From positions 1-7,273 of the forward strand of contig JAUXBS010000056.1 of assembly GCA_030619245.1 (NCBI GenBank): DNA of 7,273 nt, written 5' to 3'. The notes below the pieces were generated by a model that had not been told where the DNA came from, did no database searches, and saw only the letters and a program-made list of their open reading frames with translations. Position 1 is the stretch's first letter. Every line of letters starts with the position of its first letter. Positions 1-5,552 of this stretch are shown piece by piece. The position numbers and the translations under genes are program-made. The DNA is from Clostridia bacterium (lineage in GTDB: Bacteria > UBA6262 > WVXT01 > JAUXBS01).

Positions 1-105
1 CTGAATATCAAGCAGGAAATTAGAAACAAATACAGTGATTTATATTTTGCTAACCTGATGTTTGCAGGTCTTTATGAGAATACTTCCCAGGAAGTCCCGC
101 CATAA
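1..105 (+). CDS. Possible C-terminal end of an upstream gene, product unknown
   Basis: Frame 1 is open from the window edge to a TAA at 103-105 and gives 34 residues ending in TSQEVPP. The peptide is fairly hydrophilic, with a short hydrophobic patch around YFANLMFAGLY. I do not recognise a family. The stretch is AT-rich like the sequence after it, so an open run this short could arise by chance, and there is no clear terminator directly behind it. If real, it would be the tail of a gene transcribed in the same direction as the operon but separated from it by about 390 bases and a separate promoter. Confidence 0.3.
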   Translation: MNIKQEIRNKYSDLYFANLMFAGLYENTSQEVPP

Positions 106-327
106 GGTTTTATTCTCTGGCATATCATGATTAGATGAAACAAATATAAGGCTTAGTAAAAGCTGATGGGATATCTTTGTCTATAGCTAAAAATAACCGG
201 GATTTGCTATAAATTAATCCTTGGGTTTTACCTGTTGCTGAGGCTTTTTTTGAATGAACGAGAATTTTTGGGTGAAATTTTGCTTTACGGAGGAAGTTGC
301 GGAATCGCTGCGGAATAGACATTATAT

Positions 328-356
328 TTGACATAACAATAAATTTTTGATATACT
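328..356 (+). promoter_or_regulatory. Sigma70-type promoter of the dehydrogenase operon
   Basis: TTGACA at 328-333 matches the -35 consensus exactly. It is followed after 17 bases by TATACT at 351-356, which differs from the -10 consensus at one position. A TG at 348-349 one base before the -10 gives an extended -10 element. Transcription should start near 363, leaving an untranslated leader of about 130 bases before the ATG at 496. This is the best promoter match I found in the window, and it points into the operon. Confidence 0.8.
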
Positions 357-417
357 TCAGTTAATAAAATATTTTGTTATAGCAATTGAGGTTTAGCATC
401 AGAAAATTTATTGATAC

Positions 418-465
418 TACCGGCTAAATTGTTTTACTGAAAGGACAAAAAGGCCGGTATTTTTT
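418..465 (+). terminator. Rho-independent terminator hairpin in the operon leader, possible attenuator
   Basis: TACCGGCT (418-425) pairs with GGCCGGTA (452-459) as an eight-base-pair, GC-rich stem closed by one G-U pair. Inside it, after an A-rich internal loop, 429-435 can pair with 442-448 (two G-U pairs) around a six-base loop. Six Ts follow at once (460-465). This is the classic plan of an intrinsic terminator on the plus strand. It lies downstream of the promoter at 328-356 and about 30 bases before the first start codon, with no gene between. It is therefore more likely a conditional terminator of the leader, or the end of a roughly 100-nt RNA, than the terminator of an upstream gene. 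Confidence 0.7.
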
Positions 466-495
466 CGCCTAAGTATGATATGAAAGGATAGATTA

Positions 496-1539
496 ATGAA
501 AGCAGCTGTATTTATGGAGCCGGGTAAAATGGAAGTCAAAGAGGTTGACAAACCCGTATGCAAAGACGGTGAAATCCTCGTTAAGGTTGGCGCTTGCGCC
601 ATATGCGGCACGGACGTCCGCATATACTTCAACGGCCAGAAGAATGTGGTGCCGCCGCATATCATAGGGCATGAGATTGCAGGGACGATTGAGGAAATCG
701 GTAAAGGTGTGAGCGGATATAGTATTGGCGGCAGGGTAACCACCGTGACTTCCGTGTGCTGCGGCAAATGCAAGTTCTGTGAAAAGGGGTATTATAATAT
801 CTGTGTGGACAGCAGGGCTATAGGTTATTTCTGGCCGGGGGGATTCGCGGAGTACGTCTCAATACCAAAGGATGCGGTTTCACAGAACAGTGTGATTAAA
901 ATACCGGATAACGTTTCCTTTGAAGAGGCTTCCATAGTGGAGCCGTTGTCCTGCTGTATTAACGGGCAGGATTATCTTGATATACAGGAAGGCGATTTCG
1001 TGGTTGTGTTCGGGTGCGGGCCAATAGGCATAATGCACGCCGAGTTGGCAAAGGCTCAGGGCGCAGCATCGGTTGTCATAGCGGATATTTCCGAGGATAA
1101 ACTGCAGTTTGGCAGGGGATTCAAGGATATCATATTACTGAACGTTAAAGAGGAAGACCCCGTTGATAAGGTGATGAAGCTTACCGGTGGTGAGGGTGCT
1201 GATGTGGTTATAGTTGCCGCGGGCTCCAAGAAGGCCCAGGTACAGGCAATGAATATGGCTGCCAAGAAGGCGAGGGTGAGCTTTTTCGCAGGGCTCCCCA
1301 AGGACGATCCCATTATTGAACTGGACAGCAACTTACTGCATTACAGGGAAATTTCGGTTTTTGGCGCGTTTGCGTCCTACGAGGCCCAGTACAGAAAGGC
1401 CCTCAACATCGTTTCGGCAGGTAAGATAGAGAGCGGTAAAATAATTACCCATACCTTCCCTCTGGATAAAATCGTGGAAGCCATTAAACTGGTGAAGGCA
1501 GGTAAAACACTGAAGGTGGTGATTAAAATTGAAGCTTAA
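496..1539 (+). CDS. Zinc-dependent medium-chain alcohol/polyol dehydrogenase
   Basis: A cytoplasmic NAD(P)-dependent dehydrogenase of 347 residues, the normal length for the threonine/sorbitol/butanediol dehydrogenase branch of the zinc MDR family. The GroES-like domain (about 1-150) shows the catalytic-zinc ligands Cys37 in ICGTD, His59-Glu60 in GHE, and Glu149 in VEP. Cys89, Cys92, Cys95 and Cys103 form the structural-zinc lobe. The Rossmann domain has the nucleotide motif GCGPIG at 173-178, with Asp197 ending the second strand, which favours NAD over NADP. The ATG at 496 has AAAGGA seven bases upstream. It is the first gene of the operon and overlaps the next by 11 bases. The family oxidises secondary alcohols to ketones. 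The substrate here could be a sugar alcohol, a sugar phosphate, 2,3-butanediol or threonine; sequence alone does not decide. Arginine is mostly AGG, as in the rest of the operon. Confidence 0.9.
   Translation: MKAAVFMEPGKMEVKEVDKPVCKDGEILVKVGACAICGTDVRIYFNGQKNVVPPHIIGHEIAGTIEEIGKGVSGYSIGGRVTTVTSVCCGKCKFCEKGYYNICVDSRAIGYFWPGGFAEYVSIPKDAVSQNSVIKIPDNVSFEEASIVEPLSCCINGQDYLDIQEGDFVVVFGCGPIGIMHAELAKAQGAASVVIADISEDKLQFGRGFKDIILLNVKEEDPVDKVMKLTGGEGADVVIVAAGSKKAQVQAMNMAAKKARVSFFAGLPKDDPIIELDSNLLHYREISVFGAFASYEAQYRKALNIVSAGKIESGKIITHTFPLDKIVEAIKLVKAGKTLKVVIKIEA
1513..1521 (+). promoter_or_regulatory. Shine-Dalgarno site that fixes a TTG start for the SDR gene
   Basis: AAGGTGGTG differs by one base from the ideal AAGGAGGTG and sits seven bases before a TTG at 1529. 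No ATG or GTG lies near enough to use it. The protein read from this TTG begins MKLKDKVAIVTGG, which places the nucleotide-binding motif at the usual distance from the N-terminus of an SDR. The site lies within the last codons of the preceding gene, suggesting translational coupling. Confidence 0.75.
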
Positions 1540-2314
1540 GGATAAGGTAGCAATAGTTACGGGCGGGGCGCAGGGCCTCGGGGAAGCTATATCAAAAAGG
1601 CTTTTAAAAGAAGGGGCCAGAGTGGTCGTTGCGGATATCAACATTAAAAAAGCGGGAGAGACTGCATTAGCCATTGAAGAGGAGTCCGGGGGCAAAGCCA
1701 TCCCCTCAGTGGTGGACGTTACGGATGAAAAACAGGTTGCAGGGATGGTTAAGAAGGCAGTAGATGAGTTCGGCAGGCTCGATATACTCGTGAATAATGC
1801 CGGGATTCTTGTTGCCGGCGAAGTGACCGAAATACCTCTGGATAAATGGAAGAAGGTTATAGAGGTAAACATGGTGGGGTACTTCCTCTGCGCGAGGGAG
1901 GCTGCTAGGGTGATGAAGGAGCAGAAGAGCGGCGCGATTATACAGATTAACTCCAAATCGGGCAAGAAGGGCAGTTACAAGAACTCGGCGTATGCCGCTT
2001 CCAAGTTCGGCGGTATCGGTATTACCCAGAGTATAGCGCTTGACCTTGCCCCTTACGGGGTGAGGGTTAATTCGGTCTGCCCGGGTAACCTGCTTGATTC
2101 ACCCCTGTGGGTTGACAGCCTTTATAAGCAGTATTCCAGGAAATGGGGGATTTCCGAGGAGGAAGTAAGGAAGAAGTACGAATCGCAGGTTCCCATGGGC
2201 AGGGGATGCGCCTATGATGATATATGCAATGTCGTGGTGTTCCTGGCAGGTGATGAAGCCAGTTACATGACAGGCCAGGGTATAAACGTTACAGGCGGGG
2301 AGGAAATGAGGTAG
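1529..2314 (+). CDS. SDR oxidoreductase, sorbitol-6-phosphate 2-dehydrogenase (SrlD)-like
   Basis: A classical short-chain dehydrogenase of 261 residues, cytoplasmic, with a single Rossmann domain. Visible motifs are TGGAQGLG (11-18) for the dinucleotide, Asp36 after the second strand (NAD preference), NNAG (89-92), Asn114, and the catalytic set Ser142, Tyr155, Lys159 (YAASK). Beyond general SDR features it shares stretches with E. coli SrlD as I recall it: VGYFLCARE near 116-124, INSKSGK near 140-146, KFGG, and the C-terminal MTGQGINVTGG. SrlD interconverts sorbitol 6-phosphate and fructose 6-phosphate. The resemblance supports a polyol or polyol-phosphate substrate but does not prove it. 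No phosphotransferase genes are nearby, so an unphosphorylated polyol or an acetoin/diol substrate remains possible. It starts with TTG inside the end of the preceding dehydrogenase gene and is followed 20 bases later by E1 alpha. All ten arginines are AGG or AGA. Confidence 0.88.
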   Translation: MKLKDKVAIVTGGAQGLGEAISKRLLKEGARVVVADINIKKAGETALAIEEESGGKAIPSVVDVTDEKQVAGMVKKAVDEFGRLDILVNNAGILVAGEVTEIPLDKWKKVIEVNMVGYFLCAREAARVMKEQKSGAIIQINSKSGKKGSYKNSAYAASKFGGIGITQSIALDLAPYGVRVNSVCPGNLLDSPLWVDSLYKQYSRKWGISEEEVRKKYESQVPMGRGCAYDDICNVVVFLAGDEASYMTGQGINVTGGEEMR

Positions 2315-2334
2315 GATTGAAAGGGGACTGAAGA

Positions 2335-3303
2335 ATGTCTGATATTAAGATAACGAAGGATGAAGCAGTATTTTACCTGAAACAGATGATGCAGATAAGG
2401 CAGTTCGAGGACAAGATAATGGACCTCCTGGGGCAGAACGTGGCAGAGGGCGGTTCTCATCTGTATGCGGGGGAGGAGGCTATTGCCGTTGGCGCAATGG
2501 CTGCGATAAAGAAGGATGACCTTATCACCAGTACGCACCGGGGGCACGGTCATTGTGTAGCAAAGGGCGGCGAACTGCCCGTGTTAATGGCCGAAATCCT
2601 CGGCAAGCAAACCGGCTGCTGCAAGGGTAAGGGGGGATCCCTGCACCTTGCGGATGTATCAACGGGGAACCTGGGCGCCAATGGCGTTGTAGGGGGCGGG
2701 TTCGGTATTGCCGCCGGCGCGGGCCTGACATTGAAAATGAAGAAAACCGGGCAGGTGGTATTGTGTTTCTTCGGTGACGGGGCTATCAACCAGGGGATAT
2801 TCCACGAGTCGGCAAACATGGCAGGCAAGTGGAAACTGCCCGTGGTATATATATGCGAGAACAACATGTACGGTATGTCCGTATCAGTGGAAAGGGCGTC
2901 TGCTGTTACAGACCTCGGGAAGCGCGCGGCGGCTTACGATATACCCTCGGAAACGGTGGACGGTATGGACGTGCTTGCGGTCAGGGAGGCGGTGGATAAA
3001 TGGGTTGACTACTCCAGGGGAGGCAAGGGGCCGAGTATGGTTGTATGCAATACTTACAGGTATTACGGCCATTCCAGGAGTGACCCGAGGGCGTACAGGA
3101 CCAGGGAGGAAGAAAAAGAATGGCGCGACAGGGACTGTATAAAGGTTTTTGGCAGGAAGTGCGTGGACAATAAAATATTAACCCAGAAACAGGTTGATGG
3201 TATTGAAAAGGAAGTTGCAGGCGAAATAGAGGCGGCCGTCAAGTTCGCGGTGGACAGCCCTTATCCTGCTCCCGAAGAACTGTTTGAAGACCTGTATTCG
3301 TGA
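2335..3303 (+). CDS. acoA: Thiamine-diphosphate dehydrogenase E1 component, alpha subunit (AcoA/PdhA-like)
   Basis: Alpha subunit of a two-chain E1 that binds thiamine diphosphate and decarboxylates a 2-oxo acid or cleaves an acyloin such as acetoin, handing the acyl group to the E2 lipoyl arm. The 322 residues match the AcoA length and are shorter than mitochondrial-type PdhA. The thiamine-diphosphate/Mg motif begins with GDG at 147-149 and ends with ENN at 175-177. THRGHGH (67-73) holds conserved active-site histidines, and YYGHSRSDPRAYR (243-255) is the conserved regulatory-type loop of this family. The ATG at 2335 has AAGGGG eight bases upstream and follows the SDR stop by 20 bases. E1 beta starts 24 bases after its stop. 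The symbol is by family resemblance. A pyruvate or branched-chain 2-oxo acid dehydrogenase role cannot be excluded, and the neighbouring alcohol dehydrogenases are the only local support for an acetoin-like substrate. Confidence 0.9.
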   Translation: MSDIKITKDEAVFYLKQMMQIRQFEDKIMDLLGQNVAEGGSHLYAGEEAIAVGAMAAIKKDDLITSTHRGHGHCVAKGGELPVLMAEILGKQTGCCKGKGGSLHLADVSTGNLGANGVVGGGFGIAAGAGLTLKMKKTGQVVLCFFGDGAINQGIFHESANMAGKWKLPVVYICENNMYGMSVSVERASAVTDLGKRAAAYDIPSETVDGMDVLAVREAVDKWVDYSRGGKGPSMVVCNTYRYYGHSRSDPRAYRTREEEKEWRDRDCIKVFGRKCVDNKILTQKQVDGIEKEVAGEIEAAVKFAVDSPYPAPEELFEDLYS

Positions 3304-3327
3304 ATATAGATACCGGAGAAATGGAAT

Positions 3328-4302
3328 ATGAAAACTATAACATACTGGAAGGCAATTAATGAAGCGCTTGATGAGATGATGGAAAAGGACCCGTCGGTTT
3401 TCGTCATGGGTGAGGACGTTGCGATTTACGGGGGGGCTTACGGCGTAACCAGGGGGCTTTACGAGAAGTACGGCGAGGAAAGGATAAGAGATACTGCCAT
3501 ATCCGAAGCAGCGATAGTAGGCGCGGGGATCGGCTCTGCCATGACTGGTATGAGGCCGGTCGTTGAAATCATGTACGTTGACTTCATGGGCATTGCAATG
3601 GACCAGTTGAACAACCAGGCTGCAAAGGTAAGGTACATGTTCGGGGGTAAGACCACTGTGCCGCTGGTAATACGTACCGAGGGGGGAGCGGGCAGGACGC
3701 TCGGGGCGCATCATTCACAGAGCCTTGAGTCGTGGTTCATTCATATACCGGGCATTAAGGTCGTGATGCCTTCAACGCCTTACGATGCAAAGGGACTGCT
3801 TAAGGAATCGATACTCGATAATAATCCGGTCGTTTATATAGAGCACAAGATGCTTTACGGCACAAAGGGCGAAGTGCCCGAAGAGGACTATACTATTCCC
3901 CTGGGCAAGGCTGATGTTAAAAGGAAAGGCAAGGATATCACGATTGTAGCCTATTCGCGTTCCCTGCTGCGTTCCCTGGACGCCGCAAAGGAACTTGAAA
4001 AGGAAGGCATAGACGTAGAGGTAGTGGATCCCAGGACACTGCTACCGCTTGATATAGGGACTATAAGCGATTCTGTAAAAAAGACGCACAGGGTTCTGGT
4101 AGTTTCAGAAGACTGTAAGACAGGAGGTACGGGGGCCGAAATAGGAATGCAGATAATGGAAAATTGTTTTGACTACCTGGATGCTCCAGTAGTAAGACTG
4201 GCCGGCGCGGATGTGCCGATGCCGAAGAGCCCCGTGCTTGAAAAACTCGCAATTCCCGATAAGGATGATATTATCAAAAAGGTGAAGGAGATATTAGGAT
4301 GA
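3328..4302 (+). CDS. acoB: Thiamine-diphosphate dehydrogenase E1 component, beta subunit (AcoB/PdhB-like)
   Basis: Partner chain of the E1 heterotetramer, 324 residues, the usual size. The N-terminal transketolase pyrimidine-binding domain (about 1-175) includes MGEDV (27-31), then ISEAAIVGAGIGSAM around Glu60, the glutamate that activates the thiamine aminopyrimidine ring, and the conserved GAHHSQSLE (126-134). The C-terminal transketolase domain (about 190-324) has DPRTLLPLD (234-242) and a SED near 260-262, typical of E1 beta. The ATG at 3328 is preceded by GGAG nine bases upstream. The stop overlaps the E2 start in ATGA, pointing to coupled translation and fixed stoichiometry. The alpha-beta-E2 order is that of aco and many bacterial pdh operons. 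Substrate assignment carries the same uncertainty as for E1 alpha. Confidence 0.9.
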   Translation: MKTITYWKAINEALDEMMEKDPSVFVMGEDVAIYGGAYGVTRGLYEKYGEERIRDTAISEAAIVGAGIGSAMTGMRPVVEIMYVDFMGIAMDQLNNQAAKVRYMFGGKTTVPLVIRTEGGAGRTLGAHHSQSLESWFIHIPGIKVVMPSTPYDAKGLLKESILDNNPVVYIEHKMLYGTKGEVPEEDYTIPLGKADVKRKGKDITIVAYSRSLLRSLDAAKELEKEGIDVEVVDPRTLLPLDIGTISDSVKKTHRVLVVSEDCKTGGTGAEIGMQIMENCFDYLDAPVVRLAGADVPMPKSPVLEKLAIPDKDDIIKKVKEILG

Positions 4303-5483
4303 TTACCAGAATAATAATGCCAAAACTCGGTGAGACAATGGAAGATGGCGTTATAAGCAGGTGGATGAAGAAGGAAGGGGACAAGATTGAAAAGGGAGAG
4401 CCCATACTTGAGGTTGCAACCGATAAGGCGAACTTCGAAGTTGAGTCCCCTGCCGGAGGAATATTGAGAAAGATTCTTTGCCCGGCGAGTGAGGATAACG
4501 TCCCCGTAACCGTTACCATAGGTTATATCGCGGATTCCATGGAGGAGGGGCTCCCGGAAGAGGGTGAATCCCAGCCAGAAAAGGAAAAGAAGGAAGAATC
4601 CGTAAAGGAATCAGTCCCCGTTGACAAAAAGCCCGCGGAGCAGAAGGCGGAAACGGGATTGATTAAAGCCTCCCCCGCCGCAAAGAAGTTCGCAAGGGAA
4701 AAGGGCGTTGACCTCGCGGGGATTACCGGGACCGGTCCCGGTGGCAGGATTACCGAGAATGACGTGCTGTCCGCAGCCGGAACCGGGACGGCTGAAGGTG
4801 GTGATGCAGAAGTAATACCATTGTCAGGCATGCGCAAGGTCATTGCGCAGCGCCTTTCGGAAAGCAAGAGGCGCGCGCCCCATTATTACGTGCAGGTTGA
4901 AGTTGACATGACCGGGGCGGTTGCCGCAAGGGAGAAATTTCTTCCGGAGGTAAAATCGAAGAACGGGGTGAAACTGTCCTACAATGATATGATAGTAAAG
5001 GCGGCAGCAGATACACTGCCGGATTATCCCCTGTTGAATTCCACATTTGACGGTAATAATATAAAATCCTTTAAGGATGCCAACATTGGTATCGCCGTGA
5101 GCATTGACCAGGGGCTTGTAGTGCCTGTTGTTAAGAAGGCGGGTGAAAAGAGCCTGGGGGAAATAGCAAAGGAAAGGGACAGGCTGGTGGCGCTTGCCAG
5201 GGAGAATAAGCTTGGCCCGCAGGATACCGAAGGGGGGACTTTCACCGTCACGAACCTCGGGATGTTCAAAGTTGATGTTTTTACCGCGATAATCAATCCG
5301 CCGCAGGTTGCCATACTTGCCGTTGGAGGCATTAAGAAGGCTCCTGTTGTGGTTAATGATAAGGTTGAAGTTCGTCAAGTAATGAAGATGAGCCTTTCAG
5401 CTGACCACCGTGTTATAGACGGTGCTTATGCGGCGCAGTTTATGAATAGATTGAAAGAAACCCTCGAGAAGATAAAGGATTAG
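4299..5483 (+). CDS. acoC: Dihydrolipoamide acyltransferase, E2 component of the 2-oxo acid/acetoin dehydrogenase complex
   Basis: E2 core protein of 394 residues that carries the acyl group on lipoyl-lysine and transfers it to CoA. One lipoyl domain spans about 1-80, with the lipoylated Lys43 in TDKAN. A Glu/Lys/Pro-rich flexible linker covers about 82-120. The peripheral subunit-binding domain covers about 122-158 (SPAAKKFAREKG through GPGGRITENDV). The catalytic domain runs from about 172 to the end and ends with the active-site motif His370 and Asp374 in DHRVIDG. This is a complete single-lipoyl E2. It starts at an ATG overlapping the E1 beta stop by four bases, with AAGGAG eight bases upstream. 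It needs an E3 lipoamide dehydrogenase and a lipoylation enzyme, neither of which is encoded in this window. It could equally be called PdhC; the symbol follows the gene order. It is the last operon gene, and I see no strong terminator after it. Confidence 0.92.
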   Translation: MITRIIMPKLGETMEDGVISRWMKKEGDKIEKGEPILEVATDKANFEVESPAGGILRKILCPASEDNVPVTVTIGYIADSMEEGLPEEGESQPEKEKKEESVKESVPVDKKPAEQKAETGLIKASPAAKKFAREKGVDLAGITGTGPGGRITENDVLSAAGTGTAEGGDAEVIPLSGMRKVIAQRLSESKRRAPHYYVQVEVDMTGAVAAREKFLPEVKSKNGVKLSYNDMIVKAAADTLPDYPLLNSTFDGNNIKSFKDANIGIAVSIDQGLVVPVVKKAGEKSLGEIAKERDRLVALARENKLGPQDTEGGTFTVTNLGMFKVDVFTAIINPPQVAILAVGGIKKAPVVVNDKVEVRQVMKMSLSADHRVIDGAYAAQFMNRLKETLEKIKD

Positions 5484-5552
5484 TGATTTATCTTATCTGT
5501 TTGAAATAATATTTGATATTGGTTGATATAATAAAATAAATTAATGGTTCAT
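5484..5552. other. Short AT-rich spacer between convergent genes
   Basis: Sixty-nine bases separate the stop of the E2 gene from the stop of the transporter gene on the other strand. The sequence is very AT-rich, contains a direct repeat TTGATAT at 5513-5519 and 5523-5529, and lacks a GC-rich hairpin with a T run on either strand. It is also the boundary between two clearly different arginine codon habits. Confidence 0.6.

Larger units (their letters stand above)
106..495. other. AT-rich intergenic region upstream of the dehydrogenase operon
   Basis: These 390 bases contain no coding region I can support. A 67-codon reading frame on the minus strand (131-334) has no Shine-Dalgarno sequence and its start overlaps the plus-strand promoter. 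The left part (106-327) is AT-rich with a few weak hairpins and a seven-T run at 245-251, none of them convincing. The right part holds the operon promoter (328-356), a structured leader with a terminator-like hairpin (418-465), and the ribosome-binding site of the first gene (AAAGGA at 483-488, seven bases before the ATG). Confidence 0.6.

Noticed and set aside
196..228. Weak hairpin (ACCGGGATT with AATCCTTGGGT) followed by four Ts, as a terminator for the possible upstream gene
   Set aside because: The pairing needs a bulge and G-U pairs, and the T run is short and broken, so it is too weak to call.
241..251. Seven-T run after AGGC as a second intrinsic terminator
   Set aside because: No stable stem precedes it; only about three base pairs can form.
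131..334. Minus-strand open reading frame of 67 codons in the left flank
   Set aside because: It has no Shine-Dalgarno sequence, its start lies across the strong plus-strand promoter at 328-356, and the lysine-rich, low-complexity peptide matches no family I know. It may be a chance frame or a decayed remnant.
474..491. Tiny reading frames just before the first gene (ATG ATA TGA at 474-482; ATG AAA GGA TAG at 480-491), as a leader peptide
   Set aside because: They lie after the terminator hairpin, lack ribosome-binding sites and overlap the Shine-Dalgarno sequence of the dehydrogenase. They cannot drive attenuation and look accidental.
2774..3142. Long alternative-frame open reading frames inside the E1 alpha gene, and similar ones inside the other genes
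   Set aside because: They overlap genes with complete catalytic motifs, have no ribosome-binding sites and show no domain signature, so they are shadows.
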